This document shows, one piece after another, positions 52,638-64,000 of a stretch of DNA of 64,000 nucleotides; position 1 is the stretch's first letter, and every line of letters starts with the position of its first letter. The stretch lies in assembly GCA_030066195.1 (NCBI GenBank), contig JASJCB010000024.1, forward strand, positions 1 through 64,000. The letters are read 5' to 3'. A program made the translations under genes and the position numbers. This stretch comes from Acidobacteriota bacterium (GTDB taxonomy: Bacteria; Acidobacteriota; Holophagae; Acanthopleuribacterales; Acanthopleuribacteraceae). Under the pieces are notes generated by a model, which saw only the letters and a list, made by a program, of their open reading frames with translations, was not told the origin of the DNA and made no database searches.

Positions 52638-53489
52638 CTATACTTTTTCCTTCGTGAAATATCGTAAAAACCTGCTCAAAACGGCTTTTAATTCCTTCCT
52701 TTCGACAACCATATCAAGCATGCCGTGATCTAACAGGAATTCAGAGCGTTGAAAACCATCCGGCAGTTCCTGTTTGATGGTTTGTTGAATTACCCTGGGA
52801 CCGGCAAAGCCAATTAAAGCCTTCGGTTCTCCAATATTTATATCACCCAACATTGCGTAGCTGGCGGTAACACCGCCGGTCGTTGGATCGGTAAGTACCG
52901 AAATAAAAGGCAATTCACCCTCCGATAACCTGGCCAAAGCCGCGCTGATCTTGGCCATTTGCATCAAAGAAATGGCGCCTTCCATCATCCTGGCTCCGCC
53001 GCTACAGGAGAAAATGATGACCGGGATTTGTTCTTCCACCGCGGCTTCAATGCCTCGAGTGATCTTTTCTCCAACGACCGAACCCATGGAGCCGCCTAAA
53101 AAACTGAAGTCCATCACAGCAACCATGGTTTCGATTCCAGAGAGTCGACCTTTGGCCACCCACACGGCATCTTCTTCCAAGCCTCTTTTTTCCAGACCCT
53201 TAAGCTGATCTCGATACTTCTTCACGGCTCTGAAGTTAAGCGGATCCTCCGATTTGATGTCGTTGTAAAGCAAAGTGTATTTGCTATCATCGAATAGTTT
53301 GTCCAAACGTTCCCTGGGGGGGATGCGAAAGTGGTATTGGCATTTAGGGCAAACCATTTCATTTCGGTTAAGTTCTTGGCGATAAATAACCTCATTGCAT
53401 CCATGGCATTTTTCCCAGAGACCTTCTGGAATTTTGATCTTGTCTTTCGGACTCTTAATCGGAGCTCGCTTTTTGATAAACCAAGACAT
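52638..53489 (-). CDS. accD: Acetyl-CoA carboxylase carboxyltransferase subunit beta
   Basis: AccD forms, with AccA, the carboxyltransferase that makes malonyl-CoA for fatty-acid synthesis. The 283-residue protein has an N-terminal zinc ribbon with C28, C31, C47 and C50, then the crotonase-like carboxyltransferase domain with SFLGGSMGSVVGEKI, FSCSGGARMMEG, VLTDPTTGGVTASYAMLGD and GFAGPRVIQQT. The length is normal. It lies 23 bases downstream of the bactofilin gene. accA is not in the window. Confidence 0.95.
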   Translation of the reverse strand: MSWFIKKRAPIKSPKDKIKIPEGLWEKCHGCNEVIYRQELNRNEMVCPKCQYHFRIPPRERLDKLFDDSKYTLLYNDIKSEDPLNFRAVKKYRDQLKGLEKRGLEEDAVWVAKGRLSGIETMVAVMDFSFLGGSMGSVVGEKITRGIEAAVEEQIPVIIFSCSGGARMMEGAISLMQMAKISAALARLSEGELPFISVLTDPTTGGVTASYAMLGDINIGEPKALIGFAGPRVIQQTIKQELPDGFQRSEFLLDHGMLDMVVERKELKAVLSRFLRYFTKEKV

Positions 53490-53512
53490 ATCTCTCTCGC
53501 AACCGCCCTATT

Positions 53513-53854
53513 TTAGTTCTGATGATCCTTGATCATGCTGCATTTACCGTCGAAGATAGCACCGGGTTTGATATTAAGTGTCTTTACACTAATTTCACCA
53601 AATACCTGGCCACCCTCTTGAATTTCCAGAAGGTCACATTCAGAGACGGAACCCTCTACACGTCCCATAACCGTCAGTTGTTTTACCTTGATATGGGCAT
53701 GAATCTTCGCCTTCTGGCCGACGATCAATTGGTCCTCCGACTGTATTTCGCCCTCAAATTCACCGTCGATACGCATCTTGTTTTTGAAAAAAAGCTTACC
53801 TTCGAAGCGAGTACCCTCCAAGATGAGCCCGCTCAGCATTCCTTTGTCTGCCAT
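53513..53854 (-). CDS. Bactofilin-family cytoskeletal protein
   Basis: This 113-residue protein consists of one bactofilin beta-helix domain: repeated short strands such as FEGKLFFKNKMRIDGEFEG, IQSEDQLIVGQKAKIHAHI and GRVEGSVSECDLLEIQEGG. Bactofilins polymerise without nucleotides and can scaffold ParABS or wall enzymes in some bacteria. It follows parB by only 8 bases, so it is in the par operon. In Myxococcus, bactofilins extend the ParABS machinery; a similar role here is a good inference from position. Confidence 0.9.
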   Translation of the reverse strand: MADKGMLSGLILEGTRFEGKLFFKNKMRIDGEFEGEIQSEDQLIVGQKAKIHAHIKVKQLTVMGRVEGSVSECDLLEIQEGGQVFGEISVKTLNIKPGAIFDGKCSMIKDHQN

Positions 53855-53862
53855 TAGGTAAA

Positions 53863-54732
53863 TTACTCCGCGGATAATTCTTCATTCATTAAAAAGGCAA
53901 CAATCCTATCAAATTCCGCATCGGAATTGTACGAGATAGATATTTTACCTTTTTTTCCGTCACCCGCGATAGAAACCTTGCTTTTAAAGGCGTTGGAAAT
54001 CCGTTTTGCCGTTTCTTTGAGCGTCTTGTCGGGTTTTGGAGTCTTCGGATGGTTCTTTTTTTCCCTGTCCTGCTGAATGCGCCGCTCTAATTCTCTAACG
54101 GACCAATGTTTGTCGATACAGTTACCGGCAAGGCGCATCATATAATCCTGGTCATCGATGGCAACAAGGCAACGGGCATGACCGAAGCTCAATTTCTGAT
54201 CTTGAATCATATTCTTGATCATGGACGGCAATTTCAAGAGTCGCACCGTATTGGTGATAGTCACCCGACTCTTCCCGAGTCTTGAAGCCAAGCTGTCATG
54301 TGTGAAGTTATTGTCATCTAATAACTTATTATAGGCCAGAGCTTCTTCGATAGGATTCAATTCCTGCCGCTGAATGTTTTCCAAAAGGGCTAGTGACAAC
54401 ATTTGCCCCTTCTCAACCTTTCGAATAATTGCAGGTATCCTTTCATACCCCGCGAGCATGGTGGCCCGCCAACGACGTTCCCCCGCAATGACGATATAGC
54501 GCCCATTGGCACCCCTCGTCACAATAATCGGCTGGATAACACCGTTGTGTTTAATTGAATCCGCCAATTCCCGCAACTGGTCTTCATGAAATTGATGGCG
54601 AGGTTGTTCCGGGTTAGGATCCAGGAGGTCAACCGATATTTCGAAAAACTGATCATCGGGCCTTTTTTCCTCCGACGCCGTTTGGGGAATAAGGGCGCTG
54701 AGGCCCTTACCAAGTCCTGACTTTTTAGCCAT
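53863..54732 (-). CDS. parB: Chromosome-partition protein ParB
   Basis: ParB is a CTP-dependent DNA clamp that loads at parS sites. The 289-residue protein starts MAKKSGLGKGLSALIP, the classic ParA-contacting opening. The CTPase/ParB-N domain has IVIAGERRWRATMLAG and NIQRQELNPIEEA. The HTH domain has SLASRLGKSRVTITNTVRLLKL, and a C-terminal dimer domain follows. It overlaps parA by 8 bases. Three parS sites recognised by this family lie 4 kb upstream at 58761-58854. Confidence 0.96.
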   Translation of the reverse strand: MAKKSGLGKGLSALIPQTASEEKRPDDQFFEISVDLLDPNPEQPRHQFHEDQLRELADSIKHNGVIQPIIVTRGANGRYIVIAGERRWRATMLAGYERIPAIIRKVEKGQMLSLALLENIQRQELNPIEEALAYNKLLDDNNFTHDSLASRLGKSRVTITNTVRLLKLPSMIKNMIQDQKLSFGHARCLVAIDDQDYMMRLAGNCIDKHWSVRELERRIQQDREKKNHPKTPKPDKTLKETAKRISNAFKSKVSIAGDGKKGKISISYNSDAEFDRIVAFLMNEELSAE

Positions 54733-55480
54733 TTAAGAACTCCTTGGCCAGTTTCAGATATGCCTGTGCACCCTTACTGCGCATGTCATGAAGAATCGCG
54801 GGTTTTCCAAAACTGGGCGCCTCGCTAAGACGTACATTTCTTGGAATGATGGTTGCGTATAGACTATCCCCAAAATGGGTTTTGACATCATGTAAAACCT
54901 GTTGCGACAGATTGGTACGCTCATCATACATGGTAATAAGGATACCTGTAATTGCCAACAGTTGATTCAGGCTACTTTTGACGCGATGAATCGTATCCAT
55001 CAAATCTCGTACTCCCTCCAAGGCGTAATACTCCGCCTGAATGGGTATGAGGACTCCGTCAGCTGCTGTTAAAGCGTTGATTGTTAAAAGGCTTAGCGAT
55101 GGAGGGCAATCGATGAACACAAAGTCATACTGGTCCGTAATAGGGTCCAAGATTTCCTTTAAGAGGTATTCGCGACGCTCCTGATCGACCAACTCAACCT
55201 CGGCCGCAGCCAGGTTTCGGTGACCAGGAATTGCAAACAGAGTGGGCAACTCACATCGATGCATGGCTTCTTGAAGCGAGATTTCGCCGGCAAGAACCTG
55301 ATAAATATTCGGACTAGTCTGCTTGTCGATATTCACACCACTTGTAGCGTTGCCTTGTGGATCGAAGTCCACAATGAGAATGCGTTTATCGATAGCGGCC
55401 AGTGAAGCGGCCAGATTGACCGTAGTAGTCGTTTTGCCGACTCCACCTTTCTGATTAGCTATAGCAATTACTTTTCCCAT
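54725..55480 (-). CDS. parA: Chromosome-partition ATPase ParA/Soj
   Basis: ParA drives origin segregation by ATP-dependent DNA binding. The 251-residue protein has the deviant Walker A KGGVGKTTTTVNLAASLA at residues 11-28, the Walker A' segment VDFDPQGNATSG and Walker B FIDCPPSLSLLTINAL. No N-terminal HTH extension is present, as in chromosomal (type Ib/Soj-like) ParA. The stop lies within the start of parB (8-base overlap). It is downstream of mnmG by 59 bases; rsmG, common at this position elsewhere, is missing. Confidence 0.96.
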   Translation of the reverse strand: MGKVIAIANQKGGVGKTTTTVNLAASLAAIDKRILIVDFDPQGNATSGVNIDKQTSPNIYQVLAGEISLQEAMHRCELPTLFAIPGHRNLAAAEVELVDQERREYLLKEILDPITDQYDFVFIDCPPSLSLLTINALTAADGVLIPIQAEYYALEGVRDLMDTIHRVKSSLNQLLAITGILITMYDERTNLSQQVLHDVKTHFGDSLYATIIPRNVRLSEAPSFGKPAILHDMRSKGAQAYLKLAKEFLNG

Positions 55481-55539
55481 GGCTGATTTCCTCTATTCCT
55501 AAGGCATTGATTTATGTGCCGTTATGAGCATGGCGGTTA

Positions 55540-57408
55540 TCAGGCCGTCTTACGACGCTCCTCGACGAAGCGTTTAACGAAGACGTGCAATATCGCTAGT
55601 GTTGACGCATTCATCCCACTTATTCTGGAAGCCTGGTCCAGGGTTTTAGGCCGAATACTGCTCAACTTTTCGTACAACTCCCGGCGCATGCTGGGGATGG
55701 TTTGATAGTCGAAGTCCTCCGGTATCTCAAAACACCTCAAGTTTTGGATCTTGGCAAGTTCTTCATTTTCTTTTTGAACATAGGGTGCATACCGGATTTT
55801 GTTCCCAAGTAATTCCAAATACTCGCTTTCAACTACCAGATCATCGGCGCTGTCCAGAATCTGGGTGAGTTTGATCCCCGGACGGCGCAAAATATCGTAG
55901 GCAGTTGTAACCTGTTTAATGGAAATCCCGTTTGCAGCAAAGGCGGACTGGGTATCTCGATCAGGTCGAATTTTAAAGGCCTTAAGGGTTGCAATATCCT
56001 TCTCGATAGCTTGATACTTTGCTTCGATACGAGCATATCGTTCCTCGCCGACCAAACCAATTCGCCTGCCGATCGCGGCCAGACGCTCGTCGGCACTAAA
56101 TACATCCAACAAAAGTCGATGTTCGGCGCGTGAAGTAAACATGCGATAGGGTTCATTGGTGCCCCGTGTCACCAGGTCATCGATAAGAACCCCGATATAG
56201 GCCTGGTCGCGGTTTAAAATCATGGGGTCTTGATTCTTAAAAGCCAGGGCCGCATTGACACCCGCGACAAAACCTTGAGCGGCAGCTTCTTCGTAACCGG
56301 AGGTGCCGTTTATCTGACCCGCCATGTATAAACCTTTCATTCTCTTGGTTTCCAAGGTGGGCTTACATTCGGTAGGATCGATATGATCGTATTCAACCGC
56401 GTAGCCGTGACGGATTATCTCGCAAACTTCCATGCCCGGGATACTGCGATACATTTGTTTCTGAACATCCACCGGCAGACAGGTAGACATACCGTTTACA
56501 TAGATTTCAATCGTACTGTGCGATTCAGGTTCAAGGAAGATTTGGTGACGGTTCCGATCAGGAAACTTAATCACTTTATCCTCTATACTGGGACAATAGC
56601 GGGGACCCACTCCTTGAATATCTCCCGAAAAGAGAGGAGAACGATGAAGGTTATCCTGAATCATCTGATGGGTCGTTTCGTTGGTATAGCCCAGGAAACA
56701 ACACACCTGTTTCATCTTCAGTTGACTGGTTTCATAGGAGAAGAATACCGGATCTTCATCACCCCATTGCTCTTCAAACTTACTGAAATCAATCGTTTTC
56801 CTATGAAGACGCGCGGGTGTTCCCGTTTTCATGCGACCCAGTTTAAAACCTAGATCCAATATGGAATCGCTCAGTTCCAACGAAGCCAATTCGTTACAAC
56901 GACCCGCCTGATAGGTGGTATCGCCGACAAAAACCTTCCCACCCAGAAATGTGCCTGTTGTCACCACCACATAATCAGCATAGATTTCATCGCCGTCTTT
57001 CAACCTGACACCGCGAACACGATCACCTTCATACAAAACCCTGGTAACGATAGACTGTTTTATCATGATGCGAGGATGGGCTTCCAAAACTGTCCTTATG
57101 CGTTCGCGATAGGCAACTTTATCCGACTGACATCTCGGCGCTTGAACCGCCGGACCTCTACTGCGATTCAACATCTTAAACATGATTCCGGTATCGTCCG
57201 CAATCCTAGGCATCAGCCCGCCCAGGACATCTAACTCTCGGACCATATGCCCCTTGGCCAAGCCACCTACCGCGGGGTTACAGGACATCTGACCTACCAT
57301 ATCCAAATTAATGGTACAGACCGTTGTTTCCAAACCCATATTGGCCGTCGCCCAAGCTGCTTCACATCCGGCATGGCCGGCGCCAATTATAATTACATCC
57401 GTTTTCAT
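55540..57408 (-). CDS. mnmG: tRNA uridine-34 modification FAD enzyme MnmG
   Basis: MnmG and MnmE together install the carboxymethylaminomethyl group on wobble U34. The 622-residue protein has the FAD motif [10 protein letters not shown] near the N-terminus, [39 protein letters not shown] and the late [12 protein letters not shown] segment. The C-terminal helical domain is complete. The ATG at 57408 is preferred; a GTG two codons upstream overlaps the mnmE stop. It follows mnmE with essentially no gap, so the pair is coupled. Confidence 0.96.
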   Translation of the reverse strand: MKTDVIIIGAGHAGCEAAWATANMGLETTVCTINLDMVGQMSCNPAVGGLAKGHMVRELDVLGGLMPRIADDTGIMFKMLNRSRGPAVQAPRCQSDKVAYRERIRTVLEAHPRIMIKQSIVTRVLYEGDRVRGVRLKDGDEIYADYVVVTTGTFLGGKVFVGDTTYQAGRCNELASLELSDSILDLGFKLGRMKTGTPARLHRKTIDFSKFEEQWGDEDPVFFSYETSQLKMKQVCCFLGYTNETTHQMIQDNLHRSPLFSGDIQGVGPRYCPSIEDKVIKFPDRNRHQIFLEPESHSTIEIYVNGMSTCLPVDVQKQMYRSIPGMEVCEIIRHGYAVEYDHIDPTECKPTLETKRMKGLYMAGQINGTSGYEEAAAQGFVAGVNAALAFKNQDPMILNRDQAYIGVLIDDLVTRGTNEPYRMFTSRAEHRLLLDVFSADERLAAIGRRIGLVGEERYARIEAKYQAIEKDIATLKAFKIRPDRDTQSAFAANGISIKQVTTAYDILRRPGIKLTQILDSADDLVVESEYLELLGNKIRYAPYVQKENEELAKIQNLRCFEIPEDFDYQTIPSMRRELYEKLSSIRPKTLDQASRISGMNASTLAILHVFVKRFVEERRKTA

Positions 57409-57410
57409 GG

Positions 57411-58748
57411 TCACTTACCCAAGCAAAAATTCGCAAACATGCGGTCTAAAATATCTTCCACACCGGTTTCACCGGTTAGTTCGCCCAATAATCCCCTTAC
57501 GCTATTGAGATAGCTACTAACAACCTCTTCGCCAAATCCGGCTCTATATTCATCAAGGGCGGTTTGAAGTTGTCGTAATACATCTGAAATCAATTCTTCC
57601 TGGCGCTGATTAATCAGGTAAACCGGCTGACCTTTCATCGCTGTCGACAATCTTAACACGACTTCTTGTTCAAGTCGTTCCAAACCCTCCCCGGTACGGG
57701 CAGAAATTATCATTCGCCCACAAGTTTGTACCGGTTTGAGGTCAGATTTTGTTTTTACAGCGACCCACTTCTCTTTCGGCAATTCTTTTAATTGTTCATA
57801 GGGAGGTTCATCTTCATCCGATTCGCTTAAGTAGAGGACCAGGTCGACATCATGCAGTAGTTCAAAAATTTTAGCAATTCCGATTTCTTCAATTTCATCC
57901 CGCGTATCCCGTACCCCCGCACTGTCAATCAGTACAATTGGCAAACCACCGATCTCTATTTCCTCACTGATTAAATCACGTGTCGTTCCGGGCAAATGAG
58001 TTACAATGGCGCGTTCCTGTTTCACAAGCGTATTAAATAAAGTACTCTTACCGACATTCGGAGCACCCGTTATCAAAACTCGAAAACCCCTTCGCATAGA
58101 CTTTGTAAATCCGGCTGTTTCATCAAGTCTCTCGAACCGAATACATAAATTTTGGAGACGCCCTGTCATCACATCTCGTTCCAGGGCATCGATATCTTCT
58201 TCGCCATAATCGATTGTAGCTTCAATATGTGCCTGTATCTGAAGAATCTCTTCTACAGACTCCTTAACAAAATCTACTAGTGGACCGCCGGACTGACGCC
58301 GTATCAAATCCGCCTGATAGCGCGTATTTGCTTCAATCAAATCATGCACACCCTCGGCTCGAAGCAAATCCATCTTACCGTTGATCACTGCCCGCATCGT
58401 AAATTCACCCGGTCTCGCACGGCGTGCTCCTCGAGACAATAACGAGCGAATAATATCGTCGATAAACAAGGGGTTGCCATGACAGAAAATCTCGACCATA
58501 TCTTGACCCGTATAAGAACGCGGCGCTCGATAACAAACCAGCATCACGTCATCGACCAAACCATCTTCATCACACCAATCACCATAACGAAGCTCCCAAG
58601 GATTCTGAGTACGGCTTCCCGCGGATCGAAAACAAAGAGAAACCATATCGATACAACCAAAACCAGAAAGCCGAATTATCGCTAAAGGCGCACGCACTTG
58701 ATAAGCCGTCGCCGGGGCTACAATAATATCTCGGTCGCTGTATTCCAA
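57411..58748 (-). CDS. mnmE: tRNA modification GTPase MnmE
   Basis: MnmE (TrmE) is the GTPase partner of MnmG. The 445-residue protein has an N-terminal formyl-THF-binding domain (1-120) with [11 protein letters not shown], a helical domain, and a G domain with G1 GAPNVGKST (228-236), LPGTTRD (G2) and DSAGVRDT (G3). The conserved C-terminal FCLGK box supplies the catalytic Cys. The start is TTG with GGGAGG five bases upstream. The first parS site lies only 13 bases before this start, so ParB spreading could affect its expression. Confidence 0.95.
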   Translation of the reverse strand: MEYSDRDIIVAPATAYQVRAPLAIIRLSGFGCIDMVSLCFRSAGSRTQNPWELRYGDWCDEDGLVDDVMLVCYRAPRSYTGQDMVEIFCHGNPLFIDDIIRSLLSRGARRARPGEFTMRAVINGKMDLLRAEGVHDLIEANTRYQADLIRRQSGGPLVDFVKESVEEILQIQAHIEATIDYGEEDIDALERDVMTGRLQNLCIRFERLDETAGFTKSMRRGFRVLITGAPNVGKSTLFNTLVKQERAIVTHLPGTTRDLISEEIEIGGLPIVLIDSAGVRDTRDEIEEIGIAKIFELLHDVDLVLYLSESDEDEPPYEQLKELPKEKWVAVKTKSDLKPVQTCGRMIISARTGEGLERLEQEVVLRLSTAMKGQPVYLINQRQEELISDVLRQLQTALDEYRAGFGEEVVSSYLNSVRGLLGELTGETGVEDILDRMFANFCLGK

Positions 58749-58760
58749 CCCGGCCTCCCA

Positions 58761-58776
58761 TGTTCCACGTGGAACA
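58761..58776. promoter_or_regulatory. parS site 1
   Basis: TGTTCCACGTGGAACA is a perfect 16-bp palindrome and differs from the general ParB target TGTTTCACGTGAAACA only at one symmetric pair. It lies directly upstream of the mnmE ribosome site. Confidence 0.93.
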
Positions 58777-58799
58777 ATTCCTTTTCCCTACAACGAAAA

Positions 58800-58815
58800 T
58801 GTTCCACGTGAAATG
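58800..58815. promoter_or_regulatory. parS site 2, degenerate right arm
   Basis: TGTTCCACGTGAAATG keeps the invariant CACGTG core and the left arm; the last positions diverge. It starts exactly 39 bases after site 1 and is probably a weaker site. Confidence 0.85.
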
Positions 58816-58838
58816 CAAAGAGGAGCCTTTTTCCCCAA

Positions 58839-58854
58839 TGTTCCACGTGGAACA
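58839..58854. promoter_or_regulatory. parS site 3
   Basis: TGTTCCACGTGGAACA again, identical to site 1 and exactly 39 bases after site 2. The three evenly phased sites form the partition centromere for parAB. Confidence 0.93.
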
Positions 58855-58885
58855 ATTTAACAACCATCGTCTAGCTTAAGAAGAT

Positions 58886-59530
58886 TCAGGCATTTGCCTT
58901 AGTATGATCCGCCAGGAACTTTTCCAGACCAATATCGGTAAGGGGATGTTTAAACAATTGCTTAAACACCTTATAGGGGATGGTGGCAATATGGGCACCG
59001 GCCAAAGCCGCCTCAGTGACATGTAAAGGACTGCGAACCGAAGCTACCAAAATCTCCGTATCGAAACCATAATTATCATACATCTGCACCATTTCGGGAA
59101 TCAGCTCAATACCATGGGTATTGATGTCGTCCCAACGTCCGACAAATGGAGAGATAAAGAAGGCGCCCGCTTTTGCGGCTAAAAGTGCTTGAGCCAAACT
59201 AAAACACAAAGTGACATTAAAGCGAATCCCCTCGGGAGACAGAGTGGAAACAGTTTTTAGACCCGCCTCGGTCAGGGGGACTTTCACCACAATATTTTCA
59301 TGGATTTTAATTAAGGAGCGTGCCTCTTGAACCATACCGTCAAAGTCGGTGCTGATTACCTCGGCACTGACAGGTCCATCCACCATCTCACAAATTTCCG
59401 CAACAACGGTACGCAAGTCCTGGCCTTCCTTGGCGATAAGCGACGGATTGGTGGTTACCCCATCGATCAGGCCCAAATCAGCGGCCTCGCGAATCTCATT
59501 TAAGTTAGCTGTATCTAAAAAGAACTTCAT
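58886..59530 (-). CDS. tal: Transaldolase, TalC/fructose-6-phosphate-aldolase type
   Basis: This 214-residue small transaldolase opens [16 protein letters not shown] and contains [13 protein letters not shown]. The Schiff-base lysine is K83 (VVKVPLT), followed by [30 protein letters not shown] and a late ASVRSPLHV segment. The small class includes both transaldolases and fructose-6-phosphate aldolases. The phenylalanine at FVGRWDD favours transaldolase, but enzyme type cannot be fixed without assay. It lies between gyrA (9 bases away) and the parS cluster, so it is probably the last gene of the gyrase transcript. Confidence 0.9.
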   Translation of the reverse strand: MKFFLDTANLNEIREAADLGLIDGVTTNPSLIAKEGQDLRTVVAEICEMVDGPVSAEVISTDFDGMVQEARSLIKIHENIVVKVPLTEAGLKTVSTLSPEGIRFNVTLCFSLAQALLAAKAGAFFISPFVGRWDDINTHGIELIPEMVQMYDNYGFDTEILVASVRSPLHVTEAALAGAHIATIPYKVFKQLFKHPLTDIGLEKFLADHTKANA

Positions 59531-59539
59531 CGTTTAACC

Positions 59540-62065
59540 TCATTCTTCATCTTCAGCGGGAGGTAAAGGTTCTTCAGAAGCGGCCGTAAGACCTGAGCCA
59601 CCTTCACTTCCGACTTCACTTTCCAGCATGTCTTCTGCTTCGGGATCTTCATCCTCACGAATAATGCCAATACCGACAACCCGATCATCCTTATCGTCCA
59701 AATGAATCAAACGAACGCCTTGAGTGACGCGGCCGATATCTCTGGTTTCGCTAAGGTCGAATCGGATCAACTTCCCTAATTGGCTGATAATGAGTACGGA
59801 TTCGCTACCGGTAATATAACGCACCCCACTAATGAGGCCCGTCTTATCGGTGAGCTTCATACTTAACGTACCACTTCCCCCGCGTTGTTGCAGACGGTAG
59901 TCTTCCACCAAAGTTCGTTTACCATATCCATTTTCACTGATCGTTAGGATGGAGCCGCCTTCTTTACCGATGACAGCCATTTCGACTACGGCATCTTCTT
60001 CCTTAAGACGAATACCGGTTACACCCATACCGGAACGACCGATCGCTCTGATATGATTTTGGCTAAAACGAATGGCTTTACCCAAGCGCGTGGCCAGGAA
60101 AATTTCCTGATCGGGATCCAGGGGGCGAACTGCAATTAACTCATCGTCTTCTTTAATGCCAATGGCTTTGATGCCGTTGGTGCGGATATTCCTATAAGCG
60201 GCCAAGACCGTTTTCTTGATCATGCCCTGCTTGGTGGCAAAGATCAGGTGTACATCTTCGCTGAATTCCCGAACAGAAAGGAACGCCACGGCTTTTTCGC
60301 CCTCTTCCAATTGCACCAGGTTCACGATGGCCTTCCCTTTGGTCGCAGCATCGGCCTGTGGCAATTGGTGTACTTTGAGCCAGTACACCTTACCCAAATT
60401 GGTGAACACCATCAGGTAATCATGAGTACTGGCCAGGAAGAGGTACTCGACAAAATCATCATCGTGGGTACGCATGCCCAGACGGCCTTTACCGCCACGA
60501 CGCTGTTGTTTATAGGTATCCAACGTGGTGCGTTTGATATAGCCGCGGTGGGTACAGGTGACGACAACCGGTTCATCGGCAATCAAATCTTCGACTGAAA
60601 AACTGACGGCGCGATCACTGATAACGGTACGACGATCATCCGTGAAGCGGTCGCGAATAGCTTCCGTTTCCTCACGAATAACGCCGATCAAGACACCGTA
60701 GTCGTTGAGAATAAGCTCGTAGCCCTTGATTTCTTCCTGAATTTCTTGGAATTCACGCAGGATGGCCTCACGTTCCATACCGGTCAATTTCTGCAAACGC
60801 ATATCCAAAATGGCTTGAGCTTGAACATGACTGAATTCCCAGCGCTCGATCATCGCGGAACGCGCCTCTGCCGGTGATGCTGATCGCCGGATCAAGGCGA
60901 TCAACTCATCGAGGATATCCAGTGCCTTGACCAGGCCTTCCAAGATATGAGAACGCTCTTGGGCCTTGCGTAACAGGTACTGGGTCCGGCGTGTAACTAC
61001 ATCTTTCCGGAAGGCTACAAATTGGTTGAGTATGTTCTTGAGGTTTAAGATGCGCGGCTGATTGTCGACCAACGACAACATAATAACACCGAAAGTACTT
61101 TGCAAGGCAGTCATCTGGAAGAGTTTGTTAAGCACAATCTCCGGCATTTCACCACGTTTGAGTTCAATCACGACACGCATACCATGACGGTCGGATTCGT
61201 CGCGGATCTCACTGATGCCGTCGATTTTCTGTTCTTTGACCAACTCAGCAATCTTCTCACAGGTTTTGGCCTTATTGACCATGTAGGGGATTTCATCCAC
61301 AATGATCCAGGTTCGTCCGTCACTCTGTTCCTCGAAGTGAGTTTTCGCACGCAAAACAATTCGCCCGCGGCCCGTTTCATAGGCATCACGAATGCCGTCC
61401 AAGCCGCAGATAATTCCGCCGGTGGGAAAGTCGGGACCTTTGACGATTTCCATCAACTCGGGAATACTGATCTGGGGATTTTCCAGAAGCGCCAACACTG
61501 CTTCGCAAATCTCGCCCATGTGGTGCGGCGGAACATTGGTGGCCATACCCACGGCGATACCCGCACTACCGTTTACCAAGAGGTTAGGGAAACGCACCGG
61601 CAAGACTAACGGTTCCTCCGTGGTTTCATCGAAGTTGGCTTGCCAATCTACGGTTTCCTTTTCGATATCGTTGAGCATACCTTCCGCGATAGCTGTCATC
61701 CGCGCCTCTGTATAACGATAGGCAGCAGGTCGATCTCCGTCCACCGAACCGAAATTCCCCTGCCCGTCAACCAACATCGAGCGAAGGTTCCAGGGTTGTG
61801 CCATACGTACCAGCGCATCGTAAACCGCGGAATCACCATGCGGGTGATACTTCTTCAAAACTTCGCCGACTACCCCGGCGCATTTGGAGTACTTTCGATT
61901 GGAAAGCAGCCCTTCCTTGAACATGGCGTACAAAATACGTCGGTGTACCGGCTTCAAACCATCACGAACATCGGGAAGCGCACGACCCACGATGACGCTC
62001 ATGGAATAGTCCAGATAGGACTGCCTCATTTCCCGGGTTATATTGACGGGTAATTCATTACTCAT
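59540..62065 (-). CDS. gyrA: DNA gyrase subunit A
   Basis: GyrA carries the DNA-cleaving tyrosine, here Y118 in AAYRYTE. The quinolone-determining segment reads YHPHGDSAVYD, with Ser (S79) and Asp (D83) at the positions that mutate in resistance, so it is wild-type there. The 841-residue protein has six C-terminal blades with the GyrA box QQRRGGKG near residue 525, which marks gyrase rather than ParC. It ends in an acidic tail. GGGGAGAACCG precedes the ATG. It lies 21 bases downstream of gyrB, in one operon. Confidence 0.97.
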   Translation of the reverse strand: MSNELPVNITREMRQSYLDYSMSVIVGRALPDVRDGLKPVHRRILYAMFKEGLLSNRKYSKCAGVVGEVLKKYHPHGDSAVYDALVRMAQPWNLRSMLVDGQGNFGSVDGDRPAAYRYTEARMTAIAEGMLNDIEKETVDWQANFDETTEEPLVLPVRFPNLLVNGSAGIAVGMATNVPPHHMGEICEAVLALLENPQISIPELMEIVKGPDFPTGGIICGLDGIRDAYETGRGRIVLRAKTHFEEQSDGRTWIIVDEIPYMVNKAKTCEKIAELVKEQKIDGISEIRDESDRHGMRVVIELKRGEMPEIVLNKLFQMTALQSTFGVIMLSLVDNQPRILNLKNILNQFVAFRKDVVTRRTQYLLRKAQERSHILEGLVKALDILDELIALIRRSASPAEARSAMIERWEFSHVQAQAILDMRLQKLTGMEREAILREFQEIQEEIKGYELILNDYGVLIGVIREETEAIRDRFTDDRRTVISDRAVSFSVEDLIADEPVVVTCTHRGYIKRTTLDTYKQQRRGGKGRLGMRTHDDDFVEYLFLASTHDYLMVFTNLGKVYWLKVHQLPQADAATKGKAIVNLVQLEEGEKAVAFLSVREFSEDVHLIFATKQGMIKKTVLAAYRNIRTNGIKAIGIKEDDELIAVRPLDPDQEIFLATRLGKAIRFSQNHIRAIGRSGMGVTGIRLKEEDAVVEMAVIGKEGGSILTISENGYGKRTLVEDYRLQQRGGSGTLSMKLTDKTGLISGVRYITGSESVLIISQLGKLIRFDLSETRDIGRVTQGVRLIHLDDKDDRVVGIGIIREDEDPEAEDMLESEVGSEGGSGLTAASEEPLPPAEDEE

Positions 62066-62086
62066 CGGTTCTCCCCATTCATTTCA

Positions 62087-64000
<1,914 letters not shown>

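Overview
The window reads as a chromosomal segment of a Gram-negative, secretion-rich bacterium. Its right end carries the usual origin-proximal set on the minus strand: gyrB, gyrA, mnmE, mnmG, parA, parB, a bactofilin, accD and folC. Three parS centromere sites lie between gyrA and mnmE, so the replication origin is probably close by, beyond the right edge. A 4110-residue secreted protein with Calx-beta, PKD-like and PPC domains, hybrid histidine kinases, CarD and a PspF-type activator would fit a marine Acidobacteriota lineage (Holophagae or Acanthopleuribacter-like). That placement is inference from gene content and no marker gene settles it.

Layout. 0-1.4 kb: the edge of an unidentified gene and an APP1-family phosphatase. 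1.9-16.4 kb: the giant exoprotein and a second secreted protein, both carrying four copies of one ~110-residue module. 16.5-21.1 kb: tRNA-Phe with a clear promoter, purC, a TPR protein with an eroded CHAT-like end, and a UDP-glucuronate-4-epimerase-like enzyme. 21.1-26.9 kb: an accessory island. It is AT-rich in its left genes and bounded by two tandem arrays of 42-43 bp palindromic units. Inside are a membrane protein, a 37-residue protein, a TPR protein, a palindrome cluster, a small orphan protein of a new-looking family (here called GRPMKY) and an unidentified 245-residue protein. 27-32.3 kb: two hybrid kinases, a receiver protein and a class II cyclic-nucleotide phosphodiesterase-like enzyme preceded by a consensus CRP-type site. 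32.4-37.2 kb: a tight minus-strand operon of M61 peptidase, mtnP, PfkB-family kinase and an EnvC-like M23 protein. 37.3-47.4 kb: truC, ettA, truD, sfsA, mtnA and a family-4 uracil-DNA glycosylase, with two more GRPMKY genes and a protein with a duplicated HTH-like unit. 47.5-51 kb: carD, then a pspF-ftsE-ftsX operon and a CheY-like protein. 51.5-64 kb: the origin-proximal block.

How the genes work together. mtnP and mtnA are consecutive enzymes of methionine salvage. parA, parB and parS form a complete chromosome-partition module. gyrB/gyrA supply gyrase. mnmE/mnmG modify the tRNA wobble uridine. ftsEX plus a catalytically degenerate EnvC-like LytM protein could form a division-site amidase-activation system, although they are encoded 15 kb apart.

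The best candidates for undescribed biology are the GRPMKY family (three diverged single-gene loci in 64 kb) and the phased palindromic arrays, whose hairpin arms change together from unit to unit.
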